Part shown: positions 26,139 through 35,620 of the stretch, in pieces | How positions within the stretch are numbered: position 1 is the stretch's first letter | Layout of the letters: each line of letters opens with the position of its first letter | Origin: Desulfobulbus sp. | GTDB lineage: Bacteria; Desulfobacterota; Desulfobulbia; Desulfobulbales; Desulfobulbaceae | Length of the DNA stretch: 64,000 nt | Direction of reading: 5' to 3' | Assembly (NCBI GenBank): GCA_009780825.1 | Contig: WQZH01000005.1 | Coordinates: forward strand, 62,001-126,000 | The notes under the pieces: model-generated | Database searches by the model: none | What the model was told of the DNA's origin: nothing | Seen by the model: the letters and a program-made list of their open reading frames with translations, nothing else | Translations under genes and position numbers: made by a program

Positions 26139-26924
26139 CTACACCATGTTGGTGACGGTTCTCATCATTTCGTCTGAAGTGGTGATCACCTTGGAATTGA
26201 TTTCAAAGGCACGCTGTGACGTAATCATCTGGGTCAGTTCTTCGACCATGTTGACATTGGAATTCTCCACATATCCCTGCAGCAGGGTGCCGATGCCGTT
26301 GGACCCCGGGGTGCCGATCAAGGCGACGCCGGAAGCGTCGGTATCCCGGAACATGTTTTTGCCGATGGCGATCAGACCGGCCGGGTTGGCGAAATCGGCG
26401 AGATCGATAGTGCCCAGTTGCGTCGAGGTGGTGCTGTCGCCAACGATGGCGCTGACTATTCCGGTCTCGCTGATGGTGACGTTGCGCGCATCCTCGGGGA
26501 TGGTGATCTCCGGCTGAATGGGATATCCGTCGGAGGTGGTGATCCGACCGGTGCCGTCCAGCTTGAGGGTTCCCGCCCTGGTATAGGCCGTGTTGCCGTC
26601 AGGCAAGTTGACCTGGAAGAATCCGGAACCTTCGATGGCGATGTCAAGGGTATTGCCGGTCTGGACAATATCGCCTTCGGTAAAGATCTTGGTGACCGCG
26701 GCGGGCTTGACGCCCAGTCCCACCTGGATGCCGCTCGGTGACGTGGTGTCGTCGGAGGTCGGCGCTCCAGGGACCTTCATGATTTGGTAGAGCAGATCCT
26801 GGAAGTCGGCCCGACTTTTTTTGAATCCAGCGGTCTGAACGTTTGCCAGGTTGTTGGCGATAACGTCCATGTTGAGAGTCTGAGCCGCCATGCCGGTGGT
26901 CGATGTCCAAAGTGATCGCATCAT
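26139..26924 (-). CDS. flgG: FlgG distal rod protein
   Basis: The 261-residue rod protein is defined by its N-terminal ALWTSTTGMAAQTLNMDVIANNLANVQT-type motif (here starting LWTSTTGMAAQTLN) and a C-terminal NVNMVEELTQMITSQRAFE. Of the two adjacent FlgF/FlgG paralogues, this one has the longer distal-rod features (GFKKSRADFQDLLYQ). It is preceded by flgF, 49 bases away, and followed by flgA. Confidence 0.94.
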   Translation of the reverse strand: MMRSLWTSTTGMAAQTLNMDVIANNLANVQTAGFKKSRADFQDLLYQIMKVPGAPTSDDTTSPSGIQVGLGVKPAAVTKIFTEGDIVQTGNTLDIAIEGSGFFQVNLPDGNTAYTRAGTLKLDGTGRITTSDGYPIQPEITIPEDARNVTISETGIVSAIVGDSTTSTQLGTIDLADFANPAGLIAIGKNMFRDTDASGVALIGTPGSNGIGTLLQGYVENSNVNMVEELTQMITSQRAFEINSKVITTSDEMMRTVTNMV

Positions 26925-26973
26925 AACGTGTGAGCCTCCGAGTACGGCGTTGCCGCCGTCAACGTGTTACTGG

Positions 26974-27708
26974 TTAACTGATTGAGCCGAGTTCATCCTG
27001 CTTGTCGTCGATTTTCGCATAACTTTCTATGACCTTGGTCTGCGCTTCAAAGGTCCGCTGGCTGGTGATCATCGCGGTCATTTCCTCGACCATGTTGACG
27101 TTGGAGATTTCAAGATGGCCTTGCACCACACGAGAGCCGGTCATGGGTTGGTCACCGCCCGCCGTCAGTCTGTACAGGGAATGCCCCGTCTTGACCAGAC
27201 TGCTCTGTTCGGGGATGGTAAACACCTGCAAGACAGCGCCGCTCTGTACGCCGTTGACGGAAATATTTCCTGATTCGGCGATGACCACATCCTTTCCTTG
27301 GGAGGTATCGAGTTGCATGGGTTCGTCGCCAGCCCCCAGCACCGTATAGCCGTCGTTGGTCAGGACGGTGCCGTTGCTGTCAAGGGTCAGCCGGCCGGCA
27401 CGGGTATAAAAAATCTCCTCTCCTTTGCGGACCTTGAAAAATCCGGGTCCATCGATGGCCACATTCATGGGGTTGCCGGTGGTTTGCATGGCGCCTTGGT
27501 TGAAATCGGTGTCAATGGTGCGGGTGCGGGCATAGTTGATGCCCTTGGTTGCCCGCATCTGCTGGGCCCCTTGCAAGACGGAGGAAAAACTGATGCGATC
27601 CTTCTTGAACCCGGTGGTGTTGACATTGGCCAGATTCGAGGCGATGTTGCTCATCGCCTGTTCCCTGGTCAACGCTCCGCTGACTGCACTGTACTTTCCT
27701 GAAACCAT
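26974..27708 (-). CDS. flgF: FlgF proximal rod protein
   Basis: The 244-residue rod protein has the family N-terminus (SGKYSAVSGALTREQAMSNI, then NLANVNTTGFKKDR) and C-terminus (ISNVNMVEEMTAMITSQRTF). It forms part of the proximal rod with FlgB, FlgC and FliE. It follows the DUF2802-like gene after a 96-bp gap. I see no clear sigma-54 or sigma-28 site in that gap, so it may be read from upstream. Confidence 0.92.
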   Translation of the reverse strand: MVSGKYSAVSGALTREQAMSNIASNLANVNTTGFKKDRISFSSVLQGAQQMRATKGINYARTRTIDTDFNQGAMQTTGNPMNVAIDGPGFFKVRKGEEIFYTRAGRLTLDSNGTVLTNDGYTVLGAGDEPMQLDTSQGKDVVIAESGNISVNGVQSGAVLQVFTIPEQSSLVKTGHSLYRLTAGGDQPMTGSRVVQGHLEISNVNMVEEMTAMITSQRTFEAQTKVIESYAKIDDKQDELGSIS

Positions 27709-27804
27709 GGCGCTTTGTCCGGATGATATGCCAATCGTTGAGTTGTTTGTTCTTTTCGGAAACCTGCTGGTGCTTCTTTACGGCAAAAGACCGTTGCCCG
27801 CCGG

Positions 27805-28218
27805 TTAATGGCTGATTTTGGCCATGTGAAAGATATTGAGCAGTTGAGCGGCTTCGGCCCGTGAGATCCCGAGGATGGTCGCGGCCTGCGCACTATCCAT
27901 GCCTTGTTCTGCTATTTTTGCGAAGATACGATATTTTTCTGGGATCTGCCGGTCAACTTTGGCCATGGCGTCCAGTCGCGGGCGCTGGAGGTTGGTGGTC
28001 AAGGTCGCCTCCTTCAGGCTGGTGCTGAACGGTTCCCGGGGTGGTATGGCGCTGTCGTCTGCCAGAACAGCATCGATCTTGCGCTGGATGGCTAGAATCC
28101 TTTCGGTCTGGTGCCGCCGCCTGGACCGTTGGCGTCCGGTCAGCACCAGGCAGCACAACAGGCAAAGGGATGCTCCAACCAAGACGCTGCCTATGAGTAT
28201 AGGGATAAGTTGCGGCAT
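27805..28218 (-). CDS. DUF2802-like membrane-anchored helix-turn-helix protein
   Basis: The 137-residue product has one N-terminal transmembrane helix (about 5-27) followed by a basic stretch (RQRSRRRHQ). A C-terminal helical module (about 95-137) looks like a small HTH (IAEQGMDSAQAATILGISRAEAAQLL). Proteins of this type often sit beside fliA in flagellar loci and are labelled DUF2802; the name is from memory. The role is unknown. The order fliA, this gene, flgF suggests a regulatory or scaffolding function at the membrane. Confidence 0.65.
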   Translation of the reverse strand: MPQLIPILIGSVLVGASLCLLCCLVLTGRQRSRRRHQTERILAIQRKIDAVLADDSAIPPREPFSTSLKEATLTTNLQRPRLDAMAKVDRQIPEKYRIFAKIAEQGMDSAQAATILGISRAEAAQLLNIFHMAKISH

Positions 28219-28233
28219 GATGGCCTCGGAAGT

Positions 28234-28968
28234 TCAGGGTTCGTAGAGGTCTGAGTTGATCAGCTTGACCCGCAGTTTCAGCAGGGATTGACTGTGCAGC
28301 TGGGAAACCCTGCCCTCGGAAACCCCCAACACCTCGGCGATTTCCTTCTGGGTGAGTTCTTCGTAATAGTACAGGGCGATGACCAGCCGCTCCTTTTCCG
28401 AAAGTTCTTCCAACAGCTCGGCCAGCAGCCGGGTCATCTCCTGCTTTTCGATCAGTTCGGAAGGGGCGGGTCCGCCGATATCCTCCAGGTTATCGAGAAA
28501 GCTTCGGCCATCCTCGGTGTGATCAAGTGTTTCATGGAGACTGACGCAACCCAAATGGCTGACTTCGGAGAGCAGGTTGCGGTAATCGTCCAGAGACATG
28601 GACATCTCGGCGGCCATCTCATCCTCCTCCGGTGAGCGGCCCAAGCGCCGTTCCAACCGGAGCATGGTCTGGGTCAACTGATTCTGTTTGTCGCGCATCG
28701 ACCGGGAAAACCAGTCGAGCTTGCGCATTTCGTCGAGAATGGCGCCACGGATGCGATATTCGGCAAAGGTCTTGAATTTTACTCCCTTGGCATCATCGAA
28801 TTTATTGGCAGCTTCGATCAGTCCGACCATGGCGGCGCTGATCATATCCTCTTTGGTCATGAAACTCGGCACCTGGGGAGTCATGCGCTGTACCACCAGT
28901 TCGACCAGGGGCATGTGCTTCCTGATCAGCTGGGAACGGTCATCAAGCGGCGGTACCAGAGGCAACAT
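28234..28968 (-). CDS. fliA: FliA, flagellar sigma-28 factor
   Basis: The 244-residue product is of the FliA/WhiG class. Sigma region 2 is seen in the MTKEDMISAAMVGLIEAANK stretch and the GVKFKTFAEYRIRGAILDEM block. Region 3 follows, and region 4 carries the HTH LTQKEIAEVLGVSEGRVSQL. It directs late flagellar transcription and is held by FlgM, encoded in the same block. Two FliA-like promoters are found downstream. flhG lies 42 bases upstream, so it is probably in the flhB-flhA-flhF-flhG-fliA unit. Confidence 0.95.
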   Translation of the reverse strand: MLPLVPPLDDRSQLIRKHMPLVELVVQRMTPQVPSFMTKEDMISAAMVGLIEAANKFDDAKGVKFKTFAEYRIRGAILDEMRKLDWFSRSMRDKQNQLTQTMLRLERRLGRSPEEDEMAAEMSMSLDDYRNLLSEVSHLGCVSLHETLDHTEDGRSFLDNLEDIGGPAPSELIEKQEMTRLLAELLEELSEKERLVIALYYYEELTQKEIAEVLGVSEGRVSQLHSQSLLKLRVKLINSDLYEP

Positions 28969-29010
28969 AGCGATTCTCGGTGGTTAGAAGTCAATAAACA
29001 GACAGTGCGG

Positions 29011-29913
29011 TCATTTTGCGCCGAACTCAAGCAAACGTTTCCAGAAGAATTGAATCGACCCCTTGGGGCCGAGCGTCTGGGGCTCCTGGACCACGGTACG
29101 GGCCAGGGCCTCGAAGGCATGGCTGGTCCGGCTATCGGGAAAGAGCTGCACCAGGGTCTGCTGCTTGCGGATGGCGTCCACCATCAATCTGTCGTGGGGG
29201 ATCGATCCGATATAGTCAATGGAGATGTCCAGGTACCGGTTGGCCACTATGGTCATCTTGCGGTAGACATCCAAGGCCTCGTCTTCGTTTTTGATGAAAT
29301 TGACGATCAGGTTAAAGTGCTTTTCGTGATACTGGTTGGAGAGCAGCTTCATCAGGGCATAGGCATCGGTGATGGCCGTGGGCTCCGGGGTGGTGACCAC
29401 CAGGATTTCCTGGGCCGCCGTGTTGAAGTAGGTGACGTTTTCTGAAATTCCCGCCTCGGTGTCGATGAGAACGAAATCGAAATCGTTGTTCATCGAGTCG
29501 AGCGCTTCCAGAAGCTGCATCTTCTGCTGGGAGTCGAGCCGGGTGAATCGCTGGACTCCGGAGCCGGCCGGGAGAATCTTGATGCCTTCGGGACCATCGA
29601 CGAGGATCGATTCCAGCCCCTGTTCACCGGTGAAAAAGTGGTTGAGATTGTGGCTCGGCGCCAGGCCGAAGACCACATCGATGTTGGCCAGGCCGAGATC
29701 GGCGTCGAGGATCAGCACCCGTTTGTCCATACGGGCGAGCAGGACGGCCAGGTTAGCCACGACGGCTGTCTTGCCGACCCCGCCTTTGCCGCTGGTGACA
29801 GACAGGACCCGGGTCGCGGCCTGGCTCGACTCGGCGACCCTGGCGCGCTCCGGATTGTTCATGGCCCGCAGGGTGCGGGCCTGATCGGTGGATCGTGATG
29901 CGTGCTCAGCCAT
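29011..29913 (-). CDS. flhG: FlhG (FleN/YlxH) MinD-like ATPase
   Basis: The 300-residue MinD-family ATPase has the deviant Walker A motif SGKGGVGKTAVVANLA (about residue 40) and the later motifs LILDADLGLANIDVVFG and LIDTEAGIS. FlhG limits the number of flagella and works with FlhF. ATG 29913 lies inside the flhF 3' end (8-nt overlap), so the two are coupled. The N-terminus is longer than MinD, with an Arg/Gln-containing segment that could contact FlhF. Confidence 0.92.
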   Translation of the reverse strand: MAEHASRSTDQARTLRAMNNPERARVAESSQAATRVLSVTSGKGGVGKTAVVANLAVLLARMDKRVLILDADLGLANIDVVFGLAPSHNLNHFFTGEQGLESILVDGPEGIKILPAGSGVQRFTRLDSQQKMQLLEALDSMNNDFDFVLIDTEAGISENVTYFNTAAQEILVVTTPEPTAITDAYALMKLLSNQYHEKHFNLIVNFIKNEDEALDVYRKMTIVANRYLDISIDYIGSIPHDRLMVDAIRKQQTLVQLFPDSRTSHAFEALARTVVQEPQTLGPKGSIQFFWKRLLEFGAK

Positions 29914-31192
29914 GCTGCATGCTCCCGTGGTCATTCAGGATGAGGGCGGCGATATCCGCCGGGGCGGGCATGAGCAGATCCTCCGGAACCCTCTGGCCGT
30001 TGGTGAGAAACGAGATCGGCGTGTCATTTTTGTAATGGATGTTGAGCAGTACGCCCAATTGGTCGCATTCGTCGATCTTGCTGAAAATGAAACTGCTGAT
30101 CGGCAGGGCTGAGAAGCGTCGGATCGTTTCCTCCAGTTCCCGTTCCCTGGTGGTCGCCGCCAGGAGCAGATGGTTTTCTATCCCTAACTCCGGGCGGAAA
30201 AGAGTCGCCAATTCCCTGATCTCGAGTTCGCTTTTCGGGCTGCGTCCAGCGGTGTCGATCAGAACCAGGTCAAAGTCACGGAATTTCTCCAGGGACGCTT
30301 CCAGGTCCTGGGGCGCGATCACCACTTCAAGCGGCAACCGCATGATTTCGCCATAGACCTTCAGTTGCTCCACCGCCGCGATCCGGTAGGTATCAATGGT
30401 GATCAACCCGATCCTCCCGCCGTGGCGGCTGAGAAAGTGGGCCGCGATCTTGGCCAGGGTAGTGGTCTTGCCCACGCCGGTCGGTCCGATCAGGCTGAGA
30501 CGTTGCTGCCGGGCGGGCCGGTTGTCCAGCACCTGGGCCGTATTGAACAGCCGGGCGATCGCAGCCTTGAGAATGGCGTTCAGGCCGGTGTCGTCGAGGT
30601 GGCGCGTATGGCCGATGGTTTCCCTGACAAAGCGGGCGATCACCAGGGCGGTCTCCTGGTTGATACCGTAGCCGGTGAGCAGCCCGGTTACCGGGTCCAT
30701 GGGAACGGGAGAGGTGGCAGGGGCGGCAAATTCAGGTTCCACGTAGGGACTGCGCAGCGCAGGAGCATCCAGCCCGGAAATACGGTTGGCCAGGCCCTTG
30801 ACCAGGGCGCGCAGCTCGGCCAATTCCGATTGGACATCCTGACCGGCCGACGGCACATTGCTGCGGCCGGAAGGCGGGTAGGGGGGCTGACGCTTGGGTT
30901 GGTCCTGGCGCCACAGCTCGTCGTAGGTCAGATCGGGCTGAACGGAATCCTGGCTACGCGGCCGGATGGCTTGAGTGTATCTCGTTGTCCGTGGTGCCGG
31001 TGATTTGGGCCTCGGTTCCTGCCAGTTGTTGTCCACCGCGGCGGTGATTTCCATCATCGGTTTGCCGAGCATTCCGAAGGAGTCGCTGCGGATAGTACGA
31101 GTGGAAAGAATGAGGGCATCGGGGCCCAGAGCTTCCTTGACCATTTTCAGGCCAGTGGCCATGTCTTGTGCTTCAAAGACCTTAACTTGCAT
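29906..31192 (-). CDS. flhF: FlhF SRP-type GTPase
   Basis: The 428-residue product has an N-terminal B domain (about 1-140) that is basic and proline-rich in its second half, then the NG GTPase region. The P-loop is GPTGVGKTTTLAKIA (about 232-246). Further motifs are LIDTAGRSPKS and FSKIDECDQLG, which supplies the specificity motif. FlhF sets the site of flagellar assembly, usually a pole. It overlaps flhA by 11 bases and flhG by 8. Confidence 0.94.
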   Translation of the reverse strand: MQVKVFEAQDMATGLKMVKEALGPDALILSTRTIRSDSFGMLGKPMMEITAAVDNNWQEPRPKSPAPRTTRYTQAIRPRSQDSVQPDLTYDELWRQDQPKRQPPYPPSGRSNVPSAGQDVQSELAELRALVKGLANRISGLDAPALRSPYVEPEFAAPATSPVPMDPVTGLLTGYGINQETALVIARFVRETIGHTRHLDDTGLNAILKAAIARLFNTAQVLDNRPARQQRLSLIGPTGVGKTTTLAKIAAHFLSRHGGRIGLITIDTYRIAAVEQLKVYGEIMRLPLEVVIAPQDLEASLEKFRDFDLVLIDTAGRSPKSELEIRELATLFRPELGIENHLLLAATTRERELEETIRRFSALPISSFIFSKIDECDQLGVLLNIHYKNDTPISFLTNGQRVPEDLLMPAPADIAALILNDHGSMQHG

Positions 31193-33284
31193 CGATGGTC
31201 ACCGTTCCAATAGATTGAATGCGAACCTGCGAGGTGATTTCGTTGTGCGATAGTACTGCTATGTTGGGGAAATAGCGTTCGATCAGCCGACGGAAATGGG
31301 AACGGATCTGAGGCAGCACCAGCAGTGCCGGCTGCTGTCCGACGGCCTGGGAGACGATCAGGTTATTGAGACTTTCGAGGATCTTTTGAGCCGTCTTGGG
31401 GTCCAGGGCGAGGTAGCTGCCCCGTTCCCGATGCTGGATGGCGGTTTGGATGGACTCCTCCACGGAGCGGTCCAGGGTGATGACCGGCATGGTGCCGTCG
31501 GGTTGGACATGGGCGGCGGAGATCGACCGCGACAGGGCATGGCGGACATATTCCGTGAGGACGTCGGTATCTTGGGTCATGGGGGCGTAGTCGGCCATGG
31601 TCTCCAGAATAGACCGAAGATCGCGGATGGAGACGTTCTCGCGGAGCAGATTCTGGAGCACGCGCATTATGCTGCCCAGGCTGAGCATCTGGGGCATCAG
31701 CTCCTCGACCAGCCTGGGATAGGTCTTGCCCAGATTGTCGAGCAAGACCTGGGTTTCCTGGCGGCCGAGCAGTTCATGGGCGTGCTTCTTGATCACCTCG
31801 CTGATGTGCGTGGCCATGACCGTGATGCAGTCGACTACGGTATAGCCGGCGATCTGGGCGTGCTCGCGTTTGTCTTCGGTGATCCAGATGGCCGGCAGGT
31901 CAAAGGCCGGTTCTCTGGTCGGCAAACCCTTGATGGTCTCGGTGACCAGTCCCGGGTCCATGGCCATATAGTAACCGGGCATCATCTCGGCGGTGGCGAT
32001 GGCCACACCCTTCAAACTGATGGTGTATTGGTTCGGATTGAGCTGAAGATTGTCCTTGATGTGTACGGGCGGCACGATGAAGCCGGTGGTTTGGGCAAAC
32101 TGCTTGCGGATCGATTGGATGCGGGTGAGCAGTTCGCCGTCCTGGGCGGCATCGACAAAGGGGATCAGGCCGTAGCCGACCTCGAACTCTACCAGGTCAA
32201 CGTTGAGCATCTTTTCGTAATCCTGATCCGGCTTGACCACCGGCTGTGGCCGTTCGGTCTCGGCTTCCTCGGTTTTCTTCGTGGCTTCGGCCTTGTCGAG
32301 ACTGTAGGCGGCATAGGCCAGAAGCGCGGCGATAATGAGAAAGGAGAAGAAAGGCATGCCGGGAATCAAGGCGAAACCCATGAGAATCGCGGCCACGACC
32401 CACAGAGCCTTGGTGTAGCGGGTAAATTGGGTTTTGAGTTCCGAGCCGAAATCGTCGCGGCCGGCCGAACGGGTCACCAGCATGCCGGCGGCGGTGGAGA
32501 TGATCAGGGCTGGAACCTGAGCGACCAAGCCGTCACCCACGGTGAGGATGGTATAGTTTTTGGCCGCTTCGGCCAGGGGCATGTCCTTCTGGATCACCCC
32601 GATGATGAATCCGGCGCCGATATTGATCAGGGTGATGATGATGCCGGCAATGGCGTCACCGCGGACAAACTTCGAGGCGCCATCCATGGCGCCGTGGAAG
32701 TTGGCCTCGTTGGCGATTTCCTCGCGCCGTTTACGGGCCGTAGTTTCGTCGATCAGACCGGCGTTGAGGTCGGCGTCGATGGCCATCTGCTTGCCCGGCA
32801 TGGCGTCTAAGGTGAAACGGGCCGCGACTTCGGCTATCCGGCCTGCGCCCTTGGTGATGACGATGAAGTTGATGATTACCAGGATCACGAAGATAACCAT
32901 GCCGACCACGTAAGAACCACCGACCACGAATTGGCCGAACGCCTCGATGACCGCGCCGGCCGCGTGCATCCCCTCGTTGCCATGCAGCAGGATCAGCCGG
33001 GTGGACGCGACGTTGAGCGACAGCCTGAACAGGGTGGTCATCAGCAGGAGGGCCGGGAAGATCGAAAATTCCACCGCCTTCTCGGTGTACAGGCTGATAA
33101 TCAGAATGAGGATGGCGATCGTGATATTCAGCGACAGGCACAGGTCGAGGACCAATGGCGGCAGGGGGATGATCATCAGCATGAGGATGCCGATCAATCC
33201 CACCGAGGCCATGATGTCGCTGCGCCGCAGGAGATCGGCTGGCCGAATCCTGCCAAACAGCGTCGTGTTTCCTGTCGCTTCCAT
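31182..33284 (-). CDS. flhA: FlhA flagellar export gate protein
   Basis: The 700-residue inner-membrane component of the type III export gate has about eight transmembrane helices in residues 25-330. The conserved cytoplasmic loop (GAGRIAEVAARFTLDAMPGK, followed by AIDADLNAGLID) is present. The C-terminal cytoplasmic docking domain (about 350-700) ends with LPQIRSHFRRLIERYFP. It begins at the flhB stop with no gap. Length and motifs are normal. Confidence 0.97.
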   Translation of the reverse strand: MEATGNTTLFGRIRPADLLRRSDIMASVGLIGILMLMIIPLPPLVLDLCLSLNITIAILILIISLYTEKAVEFSIFPALLLMTTLFRLSLNVASTRLILLHGNEGMHAAGAVIEAFGQFVVGGSYVVGMVIFVILVIINFIVITKGAGRIAEVAARFTLDAMPGKQMAIDADLNAGLIDETTARKRREEIANEANFHGAMDGASKFVRGDAIAGIIITLINIGAGFIIGVIQKDMPLAEAAKNYTILTVGDGLVAQVPALIISTAAGMLVTRSAGRDDFGSELKTQFTRYTKALWVVAAILMGFALIPGMPFFSFLIIAALLAYAAYSLDKAEATKKTEEAETERPQPVVKPDQDYEKMLNVDLVEFEVGYGLIPFVDAAQDGELLTRIQSIRKQFAQTTGFIVPPVHIKDNLQLNPNQYTISLKGVAIATAEMMPGYYMAMDPGLVTETIKGLPTREPAFDLPAIWITEDKREHAQIAGYTVVDCITVMATHISEVIKKHAHELLGRQETQVLLDNLGKTYPRLVEELMPQMLSLGSIMRVLQNLLRENVSIRDLRSILETMADYAPMTQDTDVLTEYVRHALSRSISAAHVQPDGTMPVITLDRSVEESIQTAIQHRERGSYLALDPKTAQKILESLNNLIVSQAVGQQPALLVLPQIRSHFRRLIERYFPNIAVLSHNEITSQVRIQSIGTVTIDAS

Positions 33285-34352
33285 TTATCTTTTGCCCTTT
33301 AGTGAATAGACATAGGCCAGGATTTCGGCCACGGCCTTGAACATCTCTTCGGGGATCGTCTGCCCCACTTCAACCTTGGAATGCAATAACCTTGCCACCG
33401 GTGGATTTTCGACCAGGGGAACGCGATGTTCCCGCGCGATCTCGCGGATTTTGGCCGCCAGCATCTCCTGCCCTTTGGCCAGGACCATCGGCGCTTCCAT
33501 CTTGCCGAATTCATACTTGAGGGCCACGGCGATATGGGTGGGGTTGGTGATGACCACATCGGCCGTGGGTACGGCGGCCATCATGCGTTTGCGGGCCATT
33601 TGCTGCTGGATGGAACGGATTTTTGACTTGATGTACGGGTCGCCCTCGGTTTCTTTCATTTCCTCCTTCTGTTCCTGCTTGGTCATCTTCATCTTCTGCT
33701 CCATCTCCCAGCGGACAAAGGCATAGTCGAGGATGGCCAGGACGATCATGATCCCCACCACCTTGGCCATGATCAAGGCCGCTGTTTTGGCGAGATAGAG
33801 GATGGTGACATCGACCGGCATCTCGTTGAGCAGCAGGGCCTGGCCGAATTCGCCCTTGATGGTTTTGTAGGAGAACCAACCGATGACCCCCACCTTGAGC
33901 AGCGATTTGATCACCTCGATCAGGGAACGTTTGGAGACGAAACGGGCCATTCCCTTGATGGGATCGAGCTTGGTCAGGTCGGGAATGAGCGGTTCGGTGG
34001 TGAACAGCCAGCCGATCTGGGCGAAGGTGGAGAAAAAACCGACGAGCAGGGCAACGAGAAACAGCGGCGCCAGAATCAGGGCTATGGCTGCCCCGAGGTA
34101 ATAGGCGAGTTTCATCATGGAGTTGGGCGTAATGGTGTATTCTCCGCTGGTTTGCCAGACGGTGACGAGTATCTCCTTGATTGCGCTCCAGAAGGTAGGA
34201 GCGTAGAACATCCAGAAGAGCAGCAGCACGGTGAACAGGGCCGCGGTCTGCACCTCCTTGCTTTGGGCCACTTGCCCTTTTTTCCGAAAATCGGCGCGTC
34301 GTTTCGCCGATGGGGATTCGGTCCGTTCCCCGCTGCTGGTTTCTTCAGCCAT
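33285..34352 (-). CDS. flhB: FlhB export gate protein and substrate-specificity switch
   Basis: The 355-residue product has the FlhB N-terminus (SGERTESPSAKRRADFRKKG), four membrane helices (to about residue 210) and a cytoplasmic domain. That domain carries the autocleavage site NPTH (in VVITNPTHIAVAL, about residue 265). Self-cleavage there lets the apparatus change from rod/hook to filament substrates, with FliK as ruler. A gap of about 165 bases precedes it and contains a sigma-54-like site. Confidence 0.96.
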   Translation of the reverse strand: MAEETSSGERTESPSAKRRADFRKKGQVAQSKEVQTAALFTVLLLFWMFYAPTFWSAIKEILVTVWQTSGEYTITPNSMMKLAYYLGAAIALILAPLFLVALLVGFFSTFAQIGWLFTTEPLIPDLTKLDPIKGMARFVSKRSLIEVIKSLLKVGVIGWFSYKTIKGEFGQALLLNEMPVDVTILYLAKTAALIMAKVVGIMIVLAILDYAFVRWEMEQKMKMTKQEQKEEMKETEGDPYIKSKIRSIQQQMARKRMMAAVPTADVVITNPTHIAVALKYEFGKMEAPMVLAKGQEMLAAKIREIAREHRVPLVENPPVARLLHSKVEVGQTIPEEMFKAVAEILAYVYSLKGKR

Positions 34353-34440
34353 GATTTGTCATTGCGTACGGACATTCGCAGGGCGAACGTCGTGTTCAGA
34401 TCGGGATGCCGCCCCATGCGACAATCCCATAGGGAGCAAA

Positions 34441-34456
34441 TGCAACAAATGCACCT
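34441..34456 (-). promoter_or_regulatory. Candidate sigma-54 promoter of flhB
   Basis: Read on the - strand: AGGTGC, 5 bases, TTGCA. GG and GC are correctly spaced and the -12 element is perfect, but the -24 element is weak. It lies about 90-105 bases before the flhB start in the only long gap of that run. Confidence 0.4.
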
Positions 34457-34517
34457 GAGGAGAGGGGCATTATGCCGAGGATGGATTTATCTGGATAACG
34501 AGCCGATATGTGAATGT

Positions 34518-35297
34518 TTATTTAAGAAGATGCAGCAGGGTGAGAATGTTTTCTCCCATGCTGTCAAATTCACGACGCAAGATGGAGGAGATGGCGGGGA
34601 ATGTCAGGCCGATGACCAGAAAGGCAATGCCGATATTGAGTGGAAAGGAAAGCATGAAGACGTTGAGCTGAGGAAAGACCCGGGCAAAGATGCCGAGCAC
34701 CAGGTTGGCCAGCAGGAGCAGAGCCAGGACCGGGGCGCTGAATTTGACGCCGAGAACGAACATGTGGCTGGCTTGACGCATGAGGTTGTCGAACGCGCCG
34801 GGAGAGAAATCGAGGGGACCGGGCGGCAGGAGCGCAAAGGATTCGACGATGGCGCGGAAAAAGAAATGGTGCAGGTCCAGGGTCAGAAAGACGAGCAGGG
34901 CGAGGATATTGGCGAACTGACTCATCAGCGAAAGCTGCTGGGAGGTCTGTGGATCAAAGATATTGGCGGCGGAAAACCCCATCTGATAGCCGACGACCGT
35001 GCCGCCGAAACTTACGGCGGCAAAGACCATCTGCACCACCAGGCCGATCAGTATGCCGATCAGGGCCTCGTTGACCAGCAGCACGCCGAACCAGACCATG
35101 GAGAGGGGAGTCTGAGGCGTGTAGGGCGCCATGGCCGGAAAAAGGAGCACGGTGAGGACCATTGCCAAGCCGATTTTGCTCCGTGCGGCGATCTGGTCGC
35201 TGCCAAAGGCGGGGATGGATGCTATCAGGGCGGTGATTCTGGCGAGACAGAGAAGAAAATTCTGGAATTGCTGCAGGGAGATAGATGGCAGGTCCAT
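34518..35297 (-). CDS. fliR: FliR export gate protein
   Basis: The 259-residue, very hydrophobic protein has about six membrane segments. It contains the FliR-typical ALIASIPAFGSDQIAARSKI start and the FAAVSFGGTVVGYQMGFS block. With FliP and FliQ it forms the export pore complex. It starts 19 bases after fliQ and is the last gene of the fliL-fliM-fliN-fliO-fliP-fliQ-fliR unit before the gap that precedes flhB. Confidence 0.95.
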   Translation of the reverse strand: MDLPSISLQQFQNFLLCLARITALIASIPAFGSDQIAARSKIGLAMVLTVLLFPAMAPYTPQTPLSMVWFGVLLVNEALIGILIGLVVQMVFAAVSFGGTVVGYQMGFSAANIFDPQTSQQLSLMSQFANILALLVFLTLDLHHFFFRAIVESFALLPPGPLDFSPGAFDNLMRQASHMFVLGVKFSAPVLALLLLANLVLGIFARVFPQLNVFMLSFPLNIGIAFLVIGLTFPAISSILRREFDSMGENILTLLHLLK

Positions 35298-35316
35298 GGG
35301 CGCGCGCTGCCCGGAC

Positions 35317-35586
35317 CTACTGGCCGACCGTGGCGATCTGGGCGATGATGCCGGTGGTGAAGGTCACCAGCAGATCTATGATCCAGGGGCCGAAGATCAG
35401 CAGGGTGATGAAGACCGCCACGATTTTGGGGACAAAGGTCATGGTCTGCTCGTTGATTTGAGTGGCGGCCTGAAAGATGCTGATCAGCAGGCCGATCACC
35501 AGGGCCGTGAGCAACATCGGGGCCGAGGTCAGCAGAATGGTTTCCACAGCTTTTTTGCCGATATAGACGACGGTTTCAGGTGACAT
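35317..35586 (-). CDS. fliQ: FliQ export gate protein
   Basis: The 89-residue protein has two transmembrane helices and the FliQ pattern ETILLTSAPMLLTALVIGLL, then QINEQTMTFVPK. ATG 35586 (MSPETVVYIG) follows AGGAG; the 8 extra upstream residues are rejected. It lies between fliP and fliR. Confidence 0.95.
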   Translation of the reverse strand: MSPETVVYIGKKAVETILLTSAPMLLTALVIGLLISIFQAATQINEQTMTFVPKIVAVFITLLIFGPWIIDLLVTFTTGIIAQIATVGQ

Positions 35587-35620
35587 GGATCTCCTGCGGG
35601 TGGAAAACAAGAAGGCGCGT

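Noticed and set aside
31296-32810. Long + strand open frames opposite flhA and other flagellar genes
   Set aside because: They are antisense shadows rich in Gly, His and Asp, typical of GC-rich coding DNA, with no family features.
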